A DNA stretch of 64,000 nucleotides from JAUVPY01 sp034412795 (GTDB lineage Bacteria; Chloroflexota; Anaerolineae; 4572-78; NAK82). Where the stretch lies: the NCBI GenBank assembly GCA_034412795.1, contig DAOUMD010000217.1, forward strand, positions 13,501 to 77,500, given 5' to 3'. Position numbers and translations under genes: made by a program. This document shows, piece by piece, positions 35,685 through 44,773 of the stretch. Every line of letters starts with the position of its first letter. Position 1 is the stretch's first letter. The notes under the pieces were generated by a model. The model was not told the origin of the DNA. It made no database searches and was given only the letters and a program-made list of their open reading frames with translations.

Positions 35685-36065
35685 CTATTGTTCCAGCCAG
35701 TCGCAGATGCCGTTGCCGTCTTCGTCCACAAAGTTCGCCCCACGCATCCCCTGGCCTCGCCCGGCCATGCCGCGACCCTGCCCCCGCGACGCATCCCCCG
35801 CCCCGCGGCCGTAGCCCAGGGCCTGGCCAACGTTGTCGCATTCGCCGTCGCCATCGGCATCCACGAAGCGATCGTTCACGCCGTCGCCGTCCTCGTCCAC
35901 AAAGCCGTAGGCGTTTCCTACTCCCTGCCCCTGGCCGGGACCGTCGAAATCGCGCACACCGTCTCGCGTGCCGTCAGGTCCTTGAGCGAAAGCCGCACCG
36001 GCGATCACGACTGTCAGGCTCAGAGCGAGCACTACTGCCAAACCGATTACTGAAAAGCGTTTCAT
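35685..36065 (-). CDS. Secreted protein with calcium-binding DxDxDG repeats
   Basis: The 126-residue protein begins with a cleavable signal peptide (cut probably after AFA). It contains three acidic loops, FVDEDGDGVND, FVDADGDGECD and FVDEDGNGICD, of the thrombospondin type-3/EF-hand-like kind that bind calcium, separated by a Gly/Arg/Gln-rich stretch. ATG 36065 is preferred to ATG 36074 because CAGGAG lies nine bases before it. It is monocistronic with a strong terminator. Its function is unknown; cysteine pairs may form disulfides outside the cell. Confidence 0.75.
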   Translation of the reverse strand: MKRFSVIGLAVVLALSLTVVIAGAAFAQGPDGTRDGVRDFDGPGQGQGVGNAYGFVDEDGDGVNDRFVDADGDGECDNVGQALGYGRGAGDASRGQGRGMAGRGQGMRGANFVDEDGNGICDWLEQ

Positions 36066-36199
36066 AGTTACCATCTCCTGTGGTTTATGTTTTTTGGTCC
36101 TGGTGATGAGTGTCTCATCACCTTTCTACCCACAGGATACCATTCAAATATGAAGACATGATGCGCTAAAAATGAAGATAGTGTGAATAATTCGGGGAG

Positions 36200-36373
36200 G
36201 GTTCACTATTGGGTTGACACTTCTTAGCGGTCAAATCAAAAAAAAGTAACCTCGTAAAACGTAAAACGTGATGCGTGATGCGTGAAACGTGAATATACCC
36301 ATCACGCGTCACGGATCACGCATCACGTCTTACGTTTTACGGATGTGTCTGGCAAAGCAGGCCAATTTGTCAA
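36200..36373 (-). repeat. ~185-bp element, copy B (right border of the accessory island)
   Basis: It runs from GGTTCACTATTGG to AATTTGTCAA and is the inverse of the element at 21038-21225. The middle holds 7-bp tandem units CGTAAAA/CGTGATG (36253-36294) facing inverse units such as ATCACGC/TTTACGG (36301-36342). Together with copy A it brackets the phosphatase-to-EF-hand region. Confidence 0.85.
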
Positions 36374-36407
36374 TCCGAGGCGAGCGCCACCAAGATTGGG
36401 CACTACC

Positions 36408-37415
36408 CTATCTCAAAGGGATGGAATCGCGCTCATCTTGAGTCATCATGGGAAGCAGTGCCTGGCCGACGTCGGTTCGATGGCCGTGGGAGTCGTGAAT
36501 ACAGAAGCCGAGGCCTTGCGGATTTCCCGCATCATCGCTCGTTCCCCGAACAGAACAACAACCATATTCCCCCATCTTGTTGAGGGCGACGATCTTCAAG
36601 TTGAATATCGGGTTCCCATTGTGGCGGTCTACTACCCGGCGGCAGACGTGATGGCAGGCCTCTTGAGGCGACATACCCTCCCGCATTTTCTCAACGGCCA
36701 GAAAGCTGGCGCAGACTTTGATAGACTCTTCGCCGTGTCCTGTCGCCCCGGCCGCCCCGACGTCATTATCCACATATAGGCCGGCGCCGATGACGGCCGA
36801 ATCGCCGACGCGGCCCACAAGCTTAAAGTGATGCCCCACGGTGCTGGTTACGCCGGCTATGTCACCCTGAGCGTCCAGAACCAGCACGTTTATCGTTCCC
36901 CCTCCTTCAGGTTTGTATCCTCTTTTCGGTGGGTGGTAGTAGCTTCTTGTGCCTTGGTTTTCCTTCCATTCCACCCAGTGTTCCCGCGCTTCTTCGGTCA
37001 AAAGATCCTCTTCTTTGAAGCCATGCATCTTTGCGAATTTGAGGGCGCCTTTGCCGACCAGCACCAGATGATCGGTCCGTTCCATAACCAGGCGGGCGAC
37101 GGAACAGGGGGTTTTGATGTTTTCCAGGGCAGCTACGGCACCGGCATCGTTCCCATCGGGACCAGACATTACACAGGCATCGAGTTGGAGGAACCCCTCT
37201 TCGTTTGGGTCTCCTCCATAGCCCACAGTCGTGTCCCTGGGGTCAAGCTCCGAGACATTGGTCGCTTTTTCTGCCGCATCCAGGGGACTGCCCCCATTCT
37301 GCAACACTTCCCAGGCGGCCGTGGTTATCGCCTGGCTCACATCAGGGTTTACCTTGCTGGTCACGATGAGGGGCCGGTTGGGTAGGGCCGGACGATGTGT
37401 TTTTTCAGGGCTCAT
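36408..37415 (-). CDS. Glycosylasparaginase-like Ntn hydrolase
   Basis: The 335-residue enzyme belongs to the isoaspartyl peptidase/glycosylasparaginase family, which self-cleaves before a catalytic threonine. The Thr is in EGGGTINVLVLDAQGD; the strand VGRVGDSAVIGAGLYVDNDVG and ATGHGEESIKV are the substrate-site blocks. The N-terminal part (SQAITTAAWEVLQNGGSPLDAAEKA; DTTVGYGGDPNEEG) is also typical. ATG 37415 follows AGGACAAAG. It is the last gene of the LacI-led operon and would cut N-glycosyl-Asn or beta-aspartyl bonds of imported compounds. Confidence 0.9.
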   Translation of the reverse strand: MSPEKTHRPALPNRPLIVTSKVNPDVSQAITTAAWEVLQNGGSPLDAAEKATNVSELDPRDTTVGYGGDPNEEGFLQLDACVMSGPDGNDAGAVAALENIKTPCSVARLVMERTDHLVLVGKGALKFAKMHGFKEEDLLTEEAREHWVEWKENQGTRSYYHPPKRGYKPEGGGTINVLVLDAQGDIAGVTSTVGHHFKLVGRVGDSAVIGAGLYVDNDVGAAGATGHGEESIKVCASFLAVEKMREGMSPQEACHHVCRRVVDRHNGNPIFNLKIVALNKMGEYGCCSVRGTSDDAGNPQGLGFCIHDSHGHRTDVGQALLPMMTQDERDSIPLR

Positions 37416-37426
37416 GTTTCTTTGTC

Positions 37427-38695
37427 CTATACCAGGTAGAATTCGGTCTGGCGAGTGTTCAGGGGGCGGCAGCCCTCCTTGGTGAAGACTACGTTTTCTT
37501 CCAAGCCGAACAATACCTCCTGCCCATCCCATTCGGGAAGCGGCCCCTTGACCGAAAGCTCCATGGTAAAAGTGTAATTGTACTCCAGCCGCACGTCACC
37601 CCGGTCCGGGCAGCACTCCTGCTCCCAGGGGAGCCCGATCAGGGGACCTGGCTCGTGGAGATACAGGCCCAACGAGTGCGAGTACACGCGCGGATTGGAC
37701 ACGCCTTCGCCACGCGCCCGCGTGAGGATGTTGTGTAACAGTTCGTTTCCGGTGAGCGCCTGTTTGAACTCGGCCATGAAGATGTCCTGGAGACGGTTGG
37801 CCTCGGCCAGAAGCTGCTTCACACCGGCCGGGGCGTCGTCCTCACCCGGGCGCAGCACGTAGGCCAATTGCTGGTGGTCGGTGTTGAGACGGAGATAGTG
37901 GATGCCCACGTCGCAATGGATCACGTCCCCGGCGCGGATGACCTGATCGTTCTCGCCATACTGCTCCTTCTTAGCTGCGTCCCGCACCAGGTTAAAGAAG
38001 GGACGGAAGGCGAGGGACAGGCCCAGGTTGGCGCTCCGCTGCCAGTAGTACCACACCAGGTCCTGGACTGTGGTCACGCCGGGTACGATGGCCTTGCGGC
38101 TGTAACATTCGGCGATGAGTTGGTGGGCTACCTGGACCACGTGCTCGTAGACCTCGACCTCGTCGTCGGTGAGCGTCGCCAGCCAGCGCGTCGCGGCGGT
38201 CTCGGCCGATACCAGCCGGTCGACGTACTTGGGCGGCAGCTTATCCACCAGTTGCAGATAAAGATTATGGGTCAGGCCGCCGGCCGCCCACTCGACGGAG
38301 CCGATATTGATGCCGATCCGCTCGGGATCCCGATCCTCGATGATCTCCAGCAGGAGGGGCCATTGCTTCTCCTCCAACTGGCCGGTATAGGGCCGGTCAT
38401 AGAGATCGTGCGTGTTGGTGCCGGAGATGTTGATCCCTTCGATGCCACGCCCCTCCCCCCGGTCGTAGAAAACGAGTATCTGGAGGATCGGGCACCAGGT
38501 GTCCATGGGGATCATTGTCCGGAATACGGGGTCGAGGTCGTCCTCCTGGCAGAGGATCAACCACATGTCCAACCCGGCCTCACGCATCGCGATGGGCAGG
38601 ACGGTGTCCAGACGTTGGCGGAGATTGCGGTTGATGACCTCAGCCTGCCGCCGCATCGGCAGGACCTGTGGAAAGCCATCAAGATTGGTTGTCAT
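37427..38695 (-). CDS. M24-family metallopeptidase (Xaa-Pro peptidase-like)
   Basis: The ~422-residue protein has a creatinase-like N-terminal domain and a pita-bread M24 domain. Metal ligands are visible in order: Asp in IHCDVGIHY, Asp in RLNTDHQQ, His in YSHSLGLYLHEPG, Glu in FTMELSVKGP, Glu in GLEENVVFTKEG. It would cleave Xaa-Pro or related amides. I chose ATG 38695; an in-frame start 45 bases upstream is possible. The glycosylasparaginase gene starts 11 bases after its stop. Confidence 0.88.
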   Translation of the reverse strand: MTTNLDGFPQVLPMRRQAEVINRNLRQRLDTVLPIAMREAGLDMWLILCQEDDLDPVFRTMIPMDTWCPILQILVFYDRGEGRGIEGINISGTNTHDLYDRPYTGQLEEKQWPLLLEIIEDRDPERIGINIGSVEWAAGGLTHNLYLQLVDKLPPKYVDRLVSAETAATRWLATLTDDEVEVYEHVVQVAHQLIAECYSRKAIVPGVTTVQDLVWYYWQRSANLGLSLAFRPFFNLVRDAAKKEQYGENDQVIRAGDVIHCDVGIHYLRLNTDHQQLAYVLRPGEDDAPAGVKQLLAEANRLQDIFMAEFKQALTGNELLHNILTRARGEGVSNPRVYSHSLGLYLHEPGPLIGLPWEQECCPDRGDVRLEYNYTFTMELSVKGPLPEWDGQEVLFGLEENVVFTKEGCRPLNTRQTEFYLV

Positions 38696-38722
38696 AGTAG
38701 CCTGTACTCCCTTGTGTATTTC

Positions 38723-38898
38723 TAGCACACCGAGGCGCAAATGGGTCCATAGTTATTTGCTCGCCAGGGATTGGCAAATCCCAGCCTTTTGCCCCCAAAT
38801 CGAAGATTTGGCAAAATCGGGGATTTGGCAAAATCGGGGATTTGGCAATCCCCTCGGAGCAAAACTAACTATTGGCTTACTTACGCCTCAGTGTACTA
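38723..38898. repeat. MITE-like element, family R4 copy 1
   Basis: Imperfect ~30-bp terminal inverted repeats (TAGCACACCGAGGCGCAAAT at the left; complement of TAGTACACTGAGGCGTAAGT at the right) enclose 176 bp. Inside are three 17-bp tandem units AAATCGGGGATTTGGCA (38797-38847). The right end provides the last codons and stop of the amidohydrolase gene. A related element is at 41216-41336. Confidence 0.8.
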
Positions 38899-40151
38899 GC
38901 ACGATTGACGACGATCTGGCCTTGCTTCATGACTACGAGAATGTTCTGCTTTTCTTGCAGCAGCCGGATGTCTTGGAGGGGATCGCCCCGGATCACCAGC
39001 AGGTCGGCCAGTTTGCCCTTCTCCAGCGTTCCGACGGAGCTGGCTGTGCCCAGCAGCTCCGCGCCGGTGCGCGTGGCGGCGACGATGGCCTGCATGGGGC
39101 TCATACCCACTGTCGTCAGCAACTCCAACTCCTGGGCGTTACAGCCGTGGGGCACGTCAAAGGCGCCGGCATCGGTGCCCACGGCGACGGGCACCCCCAG
39201 CTCGATCGCCCTGGGGATGACGCGATGCATGGAGTCATAGGCCCACAGAATCAGGTTATCGCCCCACTCGTCCTCGGGCACGCTTTCCCGGATCTTGAGG
39301 GTGTTGCGCACACAGTGAGTCATCGTCGGCACCAAGAAGGTTCCGTGCTCGACCATCGACTGGATGGTCTCGTCGTCGATGAAGTGGGCATGTTCTAGCG
39401 AGTCGACCCCCGCCTGCACAGCCCAGAGCTCTCCCTCGCTCCCCAGGCTATGGGCCGCCACGCAGCGGCCGGCGGCATGGGCCTCCTGGCAGATAGTCCG
39501 CATGACGTCCGGTTGCATCTCCGGCGCGAAAAAAAGCGGCCGCGTGCGCAACCGGTGACCGCGCCCGGCATTGATCTTGATGTGATCTACCTTCATCCTG
39601 ATGAGGAATCGCGTCGCCTTGCGCGCCTCGTCGACAGCGTCGACCACATTGTCAAAGCCACCCAGCCGGACGTCGGGTCGCAGCCCGTTGCCGCTGTCCA
39701 TGTGGCCGCCGGTTGACGTGAGTCCGCAACCACAGGCGGAGATGCGCGGTCCCTCCACCAGGCCCTTGTCGACGGCGTCGCGCAGAGCGATGTCTACAAA
39801 GTCCAGGCTGTGCATATCGCGGATAGACGTGAACCCCGCCTCCAGGTCTCGCCTGGCGTGCACGTAGGCCTTGAGCGTGCGGGTACCGGCCAGTTCCGAC
39901 ACCAGGTCGTCCCAGGTGCCTAGTGGCTGGTCGGTATCGTCGCCGCTCCACATGACGTGCACGTGGGCATCGATCATGCCGGGCATCACCACGTGATCCC
40001 CAGCCTCCAGCACCTGGGCACCTTCGGGAATAGTCGAACCGACTGCGTCCACGATGTCGACGATGCGCCCTTCTTCCACCAGCAAGCGCACCCGCTCGCG
40101 CGGGGCTGCCCCTGTGCCGTCGATGAGTTTACCAACATTGATGACCAGCAT
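38877..40151 (-). CDS. Amidohydrolase (imidazolonepropionase/prolidase-like)
   Basis: This ~424-residue enzyme of the amidohydrolase superfamily has the metal-binding MIDAHVHVMW (HxH), a Lys in IKINAGRG that may bridge the metals, His in CVAAHSLGS and LEHAHFID, and Asp in VGTDAGAFD. Zn-dependent cyclic-dipeptide or Xaa-Pro hydrolysis is typical of this branch. ATG 40151 follows GGGAG. The last five residues (TLRRK) lie within a MITE-like repeat. It lies 22 bases after the M19 dipeptidase gene. Confidence 0.88.
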   Translation of the reverse strand: MLVINVGKLIDGTGAAPRERVRLLVEEGRIVDIVDAVGSTIPEGAQVLEAGDHVVMPGMIDAHVHVMWSGDDTDQPLGTWDDLVSELAGTRTLKAYVHARRDLEAGFTSIRDMHSLDFVDIALRDAVDKGLVEGPRISACGCGLTSTGGHMDSGNGLRPDVRLGGFDNVVDAVDEARKATRFLIRMKVDHIKINAGRGHRLRTRPLFFAPEMQPDVMRTICQEAHAAGRCVAAHSLGSEGELWAVQAGVDSLEHAHFIDDETIQSMVEHGTFLVPTMTHCVRNTLKIRESVPEDEWGDNLILWAYDSMHRVIPRAIELGVPVAVGTDAGAFDVPHGCNAQELELLTTVGMSPMQAIVAATRTGAELLGTASSVGTLEKGKLADLLVIRGDPLQDIRLLQEKQNILVVMKQGQIVVNRASTLRRK

Positions 40152-40173
40152 GCAGAACGAACTCCCTTCAGGC

Positions 40174-41172
40174 CTAGTCGATGACTTCGCCAAAGGCACG
40201 TAGCAGGTTCTCACCCATGATCTTGCGGATCTCGGCCTCGGTGTACCCCCGGTCCAGCAGGCCGGCGGTCACGTTGGGCCATTTATCGACCTCCTCCAGA
40301 TCCTTCAACCACCGCTCGGCCGGCAGACCGAGGTGGCTCTGGTAGACGTCAAAATCGGCTCCGAGGCCCACGTGATCGACGCCCATCACCTTGACCGCAT
40401 GGTCGACGTGGTTCAAGAAATCATCCAGCGTGGCGCTCGCAGGATCCTGGGACATAGCGGCGGGCACCGTCGTAACGCAGAACACGCCTCCCTGGGAGGC
40501 GATGCCTTCCAGGACGTCGTCGTCGAGGGTGCGGGGATGCTGGGGGTTAACTGCGCGGGTGCCGCCGTGGGAGTGGATCACCGGCCGTTGGCTGACGCGG
40601 AGGACGTCACGCATACCTGCGGGCGTCATGTGGGCCATATCCACCATCATGCCCAGCCGGTTCATCTCTTCCACGACGGAGACGCCGAACTTGGACAATC
40701 CACCCCCATCGCGCCCTTCGTAGCCACCATCAGCCAGGGCATTGCGATGGTTCCAGGTCAAACCCAGGTGGCGCAAGCCCAGACGATAGAACATACGCAG
40801 CAGACCCAACTCGGTCAAGATCGGCTCGCCGCCCTCCATGCCGAGGAGCATCGCGATCTTGCCCTCCTTTTTGGCCTGGCGCACCTGCGCCGTTGTGGTG
40901 ACCAGGACCACCTCGTCGCCATGCTCCTCGAGGATGCGCATCACCGCATCCAACTCCTTGAGCACTTGGGCCGTTGGGTGCAGATCCCGTTCCGAGGCCA
41001 CGCAGAAGACGTAAATCTGGACATCAACACCACCCTTTTTCAGGAGCGGCAGGTGCAGATCGACACCCATCATCCAGCCCTGCAGAAATCGCTCCTCGAG
41101 GGGAGCTTCATAAGCTACGTCTCGATGCGCGTCCCAGACCAGCGCATCCTGGTGTAACTGCCATGCATCCAT
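40174..41172 (-). CDS. M19 membrane-type dipeptidase
   Basis: The 332-residue enzyme shows the renal dipeptidase pattern: WDAHRDVAYE (metal His and Asp), GMEGGEPI (bridging Glu), LTWNHRNALADG, VIHSHGGTRAVNPQHPR with metal-binding histidines, and VGLGADFDV. It hydrolyses dipeptides, often with D-residues or dehydro bonds. ATG 41172 has GGAGTA upstream. It is encoded between the transporter permeases and the amidohydrolase, all on the minus strand. Confidence 0.92.
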   Translation of the reverse strand: MDAWQLHQDALVWDAHRDVAYEAPLEERFLQGWMMGVDLHLPLLKKGGVDVQIYVFCVASERDLHPTAQVLKELDAVMRILEEHGDEVVLVTTTAQVRQAKKEGKIAMLLGMEGGEPILTELGLLRMFYRLGLRHLGLTWNHRNALADGGYEGRDGGGLSKFGVSVVEEMNRLGMMVDMAHMTPAGMRDVLRVSQRPVIHSHGGTRAVNPQHPRTLDDDVLEGIASQGGVFCVTTVPAAMSQDPASATLDDFLNHVDHAVKVMGVDHVGLGADFDVYQSHLGLPAERWLKDLEEVDKWPNVTAGLLDRGYTEAEIRKIMGENLLRAFGEVID

Positions 41173-41215
41173 GTCTGATACTCCTATCTGCGTTTTTTTC
41201 TTCGATGGACGACCG

Positions 41216-41336
41216 TAGTACACCGAGGCGTAAATGGGTCTATAGTTCGTAGTAATGACTTTAGTCGTTTTTGGGCTGGTTAAGCGACTGAAGTCGCTAC
41301 TACAAACTACTGGCTCACTTACGCCCAGATGTAGTA
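41216..41336. repeat. MITE-like element, family R4 copy 2
   Basis: The left end TAGTACACCGAGGCGTAAAT and the complementary right end match the termini of the element at 38723-38898. The 121-bp interior differs and folds on its own (GACTTTAGTCG facing CGACTGAAGTC). It separates the permease and dipeptidase genes of the operon. Confidence 0.8.
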
Positions 41337-41370
41337 GTCGCCTCCGTTTTCGGATCCATGTCTGTTTCTG

Positions 41371-42279
41371 CTATCCTTTCAGGCCGCTGAGTGTGATCCC
41401 CCGCACGAGATATTTCTGGGAGACGATCACCAGGATCAGCATAGGGACAGAGGCGATCGCGGTCGACGACATAATGACGGTCCAGTCGGACAAGGCTTCG
41501 GCCGAATCTGTCAAGGCCGAATAGGAAATACCTACCTGCAAGGTGTACATGTTCACGTCCTGGACGATGATCAGCGGCCACAGATAGGCATTCCAGATAT
41601 CCAGGGCGGTGAGCACACCCAGGGCCGCCAGCGAGCCTGAAACCAACGGCAGGATGATGCGGAAGAAAATGCCGGGCTCCGACATGCCGTCTACGCGGGC
41701 GGCGTCGATCAATTCGTCGGGCACATTCATGACCGCCTGGCGCAACACAAAGACCCCAAAGGCGCTCAGCAGACCGGGGAACACAATGCCCAGATGAGTG
41801 TTGGTAATGCCCATCTTTTGAGCGCCGACGTACCAGGGGATGATCAGCATCTCGCTGGGGACCATCATGGTGGATAGGATGAACAGAAACAGGACGTTCC
41901 GCCCTTTGAAGCGGAACTTAGTGAGCGCATAGGCGGCCATTGCTGAAAAGAACAACGTGCTCACCACGGACGACACCGTGACAATGGCGGTATTCACATA
42001 CCAGCGACCAAATGGATTGCGGGTCAGGGCCCGCTCGTAGTTGGCCAGCGTTGGCTTCTGGGGAAGCAGTTTAAAGAACACGATCTCCGACTCTGGCTTG
42101 AAGGAGGTAGAGACCATCCAGAAAAAGGGAAAGAGGGTGGTGAGACAGATGATGCCCACCAGCCCATAGGCGGCGATGGTGGAGATCAATTCCCTTCGCG
42201 TTTTCTTCCGACGATACAGAGTACCGGCTGTGGAACTGTTCGAGTCGGAGCTTTTCTCAGTACGCGTGATTATTGACAT
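41371..42279 (-). CDS. Carbohydrate-type ABC permease, MalG/UgpE family
   Basis: The 302-residue membrane protein has six predicted helices. The EAA loop that contacts the ATPase is visible as ELIDAARVDGMSEPGIFFRIILPL, with the typical spacing from the C-terminus. The N-terminal cytosolic tail is unusually Ser- and Lys-rich. It pairs with the MalF-type permease encoded upstream. No ATPase gene is in the operon, so a shared MsmX-like ATPase from elsewhere is implied. Confidence 0.93.
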   Translation of the reverse strand: MSIITRTEKSSDSNSSTAGTLYRRKKTRRELISTIAAYGLVGIICLTTLFPFFWMVSTSFKPESEIVFFKLLPQKPTLANYERALTRNPFGRWYVNTAIVTVSSVVSTLFFSAMAAYALTKFRFKGRNVLFLFILSTMMVPSEMLIIPWYVGAQKMGITNTHLGIVFPGLLSAFGVFVLRQAVMNVPDELIDAARVDGMSEPGIFFRIILPLVSGSLAALGVLTALDIWNAYLWPLIIVQDVNMYTLQVGISYSALTDSAEALSDWTVIMSSTAIASVPMLILVIVSQKYLVRGITLSGLKG

Positions 42280-42373
42280 AGCTATCTCGCTATCTCGCTT
42301 GAATAAACCGGCTAAGACCTATCGGACTGCATCCTCCCCGCCGGGACGGGCCTCCGAACGGTCTCGCCGCTGT

Positions 42374-43252
42374 CTAATACTCGAACTGTCGCTGAGTTAT
42401 CCTGATTTGGACGAAGGTGATAACCAGAATAAGGATAAAGAAAAGGACAGTGATCGCCGCCGCAAGTCCCATATTCAGATGGTAGAATGCCTCCCGGTAA
42501 ATCAGAAGGGGGATGGTCAAGGTGCTGTTGATGGGACCGCCGTCCGTCATATTGCGCACCAACGCAAAGTTCTTGAGTGAAGCCATGACGGCCAGCACAG
42601 ACAAGAGTACGATGGTCGGGTTCAATAGCGGCAGGGTGATGCGCCAGAACGTCTGCCAACTGGAGGCGCCGTCGACCTTGGCGGCATCGTAGATTTCTAC
42701 CGGGATGGCGTCCAGCCCAACACCAAACAACAGCGTGTAGTAACCGATCGACGCCCACACCGCCACGACCGAGATGCCATACAGGGCTGTGTCCGGATTC
42801 AAGAGGACGCGCGGCTGCTCGGCGCCCAGTGCGGTAAGTACCATGGTCACGGGACCCAGCCTGGAATAGAGATAATTGAACAGCCAGGCCAGGGCAACGG
42901 CCGAAGTCACAAAGGGAAGCATCAGCGTGGTGCGCATCGCATTCTTGAACAGGCGCAGTCTCTGTACGGCCAACGCGGTCACAAGACTGATGACCAGCAC
43001 GGTCGGCGCACGCACAAGTGCGTACACGAGCGTGTTCTTCATGGCGATCCAGAACTCTTCCAGCTCCAAGGCCTTTTTGTAGTTATCCAGGCCAGTGTAC
43101 GGCGTCACCGACGAGAGCGTGCGATAGTCCAGTACACTGAAGCGGAAGGCCTGAAACATAGGGATCAAGAACACTGCGACGAAATAAAGCAGTGGGATGA
43201 GTAGAAAGGCGTAGCCCCATAGCGCTTGTTTCTTGCTCAGACTTAGCTTCAT
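42374..43252 (-). CDS. Carbohydrate-type ABC permease, MalF/UgpA family
   Basis: The 292-residue protein has six membrane helices and the EAA loop EIYDAAKVDGASSWQTFWRITLPLL. ATG 43252 is preferred because a GGGGAG site lies just upstream, and the longer frame would start within repeats. It forms the import channel with the following permease. It is separated from the solute-binding protein gene by a strong hairpin (43291-43380). Confidence 0.93.
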   Translation of the reverse strand: MKLSLSKKQALWGYAFLLIPLLYFVAVFLIPMFQAFRFSVLDYRTLSSVTPYTGLDNYKKALELEEFWIAMKNTLVYALVRAPTVLVISLVTALAVQRLRLFKNAMRTTLMLPFVTSAVALAWLFNYLYSRLGPVTMVLTALGAEQPRVLLNPDTALYGISVVAVWASIGYYTLLFGVGLDAIPVEIYDAAKVDGASSWQTFWRITLPLLNPTIVLLSVLAVMASLKNFALVRNMTDGGPINSTLTIPLLIYREAFYHLNMGLAAAITVLFFILILVITFVQIRITQRQFEY

Positions 43253-43290
43253 GCGTCTCCCCTTCCCCGATTTTGGACGGAACTCGCCAG

Positions 43291-43380
43291 GTTGGTTGCC
43301 ATCCGCCGGAAGATGCGGCCTCCGGAAAAAGGCGGCCGTCAGAAGATGCGGCCTCCGGGAAAAGGCGGATGGCAACCAAC
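43291..43380. repeat. Long hairpin between binding-protein and permease genes
   Basis: Perfect 17-bp arms (43291-43307 and 43364-43380) enclose two tandem copies of a GAAGATGCGGCCTCCGG unit. The position matches the REP hairpins behind malE in enterics, which stabilise the upstream mRNA and lower permease expression. The same role is inferred here. Confidence 0.75.
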
Positions 43381-43405
43381 GGCTCATTCTAGACTCAGTG
43401 GTCTG

Positions 43406-44773
43406 CTATTGGTTCTTGGAAAAGAACTCTTCACGCAACTCGTTCGTCTTTTCCGCGCCCCAATCCAGAACCTCCCTCGGGTCTTCGCCGTTCAAAAAGA
43501 CCTTGTCGAGCATTTGCATCGAGATGTCCCGTTCCCCCAGCTCGTCAACCCAGGGGATGGCCCTGGCGTATTCGATGGTCGCCAGGAAGGCTTGGAGGTC
43601 TGGGTTCTCTGCATAGGCCGGGTCTGCCAGCATGTCTTTGCGAGGTGGAATACCCGTCTTGACATCGGTGTAGGCCTCGATCCCCTCGGCCGAGCCCAGG
43701 AACTTGAGGAACTTGGCGGCAGCCTCCGCCTTGGCCGGGTCTTTGGCGGCCTTGGTGGTCATGCTATAGTTCCAGTACTGCCCCAGGTTGCGGCAGGCCA
43801 GCTCCTGGTCATCTGCCGGACCGCAGATATACGGCGCGATTCCGTAATTCAGATCCGGGTTGTTAGTAGCAATCCGTGAGATCCAGCTCGGCGTGCCCAA
43901 ATTCATGCAACTGAGCCCCTGCTGGAAAGCCACAGAAGCCGCCTCGGCAAAGCCTGGCTCGCTGACACCGTCCTCCAGCACCAGATTCACGAACCACTCA
44001 AAGGCTTCATAGCCGGTCTCACTGGCGGTCCACTGCACGTCGACTTTGTCCTCGCCGAACTGCTTCTGTCCAGCGTTCTCCAAGTAGATCTTCCACACGA
44101 TGTGTTCCTGCTGATCGGGGTCGATATAGTAGCCGGCCCGCTCCAGGTTACCATCTGCATCGCGCTTAGTGCACTGGATAGCCGCTTCGCGGAACTCCCC
44201 CCAGGTCTCCGGGGCCTTGTCGATACCCGATTCGGCAAAATAGTCCTTGTTGTAGAAGATCGCCCATACGTTGACCGTGCTAGGAACGCCATAGTACTGG
44301 CCGTCGATGTCCATTACGTCAATAGCCACGTAGGTGTCTTCCATCTCGTCTGGCGGGAAGTAGTCTTCCGGCAGCGGAGCCAGGAAACCGTTCTGCACCC
44401 AGAGCGGCACCCAGCCATAATAGGGCTTGATCACGTCCGGGCCCTGGCCCACGGGCACCTGGGCGGCTACCTTCTGAGTGATCTCCTCGTACTGGACCAA
44501 CACCTCTTTGATCTTGATGTCGGGATTGGCGGCCTCAAAGGCATCGATCATAGCCCGGTGTGCTTCCTCCTCCTGCGTGAAGGGAATGTACCAGAATTCG
44601 ACCTCGATCGGCTCGGCTGTCTCCTCAGCCGGCTCCTCTGCCTCAGCCGGCTCCTCTGCTTGCGATGGCTCCGACTCCGGCGCTGCGGTTGGCGCAGCAG
44701 GTGCCGCGCAGGCAGCCAGCAGCATACTAAGGACCATCAACAAAGTCAGAAATGTAAACGTTGACCGTTTCAT
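43406..44773 (-). CDS. Extracellular solute-binding lipoprotein (family 1)
   Basis: The 455-residue protein has a lipoprotein signal with lipobox LAAC (Cys22), then an Ala/Glu/Pro-rich linker (AAPESEPSQAEEPAEAEEP), then a type-1 solute-binding fold: EVEFWYIPFTQEEE, FEAANPDIKIKEVLV, YYGVPSTVNVWAIFYNKDYF. Such proteins bind sugars, but some bind peptides or glycerol phosphodiesters. The downstream amide hydrolases suggest a peptide- or amide-containing ligand. ATG 44773 has AAGGAGGAG upstream. Confidence 0.93.
   Translation of the reverse strand: MKRSTFTFLTLLMVLSMLLAACAAPAAPTAAPESEPSQAEEPAEAEEPAEETAEPIEVEFWYIPFTQEEEAHRAMIDAFEAANPDIKIKEVLVQYEEITQKVAAQVPVGQGPDVIKPYYGWVPLWVQNGFLAPLPEDYFPPDEMEDTYVAIDVMDIDGQYYGVPSTVNVWAIFYNKDYFAESGIDKAPETWGEFREAAIQCTKRDADGNLERAGYYIDPDQQEHIVWKIYLENAGQKQFGEDKVDVQWTASETGYEAFEWFVNLVLEDGVSEPGFAEAASVAFQQGLSCMNLGTPSWISRIATNNPDLNYGIAPYICGPADDQELACRNLGQYWNYSMTTKAAKDPAKAEAAAKFLKFLGSAEGIEAYTDVKTGIPPRKDMLADPAYAENPDLQAFLATIEYARAIPWVDELGERDISMQMLDKVFLNGEDPREVLDWGAEKTNELREEFFSKNQ

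Noticed and set aside
35447..36067. Plus-strand ORFs across the EF-hand-like gene
   Set aside because: They are Pro/Arg-rich antisense readings of a GC-rich minus-strand gene that has a signal peptide, ribosome site and terminator of its own.
36250..36345. CRISPR-like array of short repeats
   Set aside because: The repeats are 7 bp with no spacers and form inverted arms; there is no cas gene in the window.
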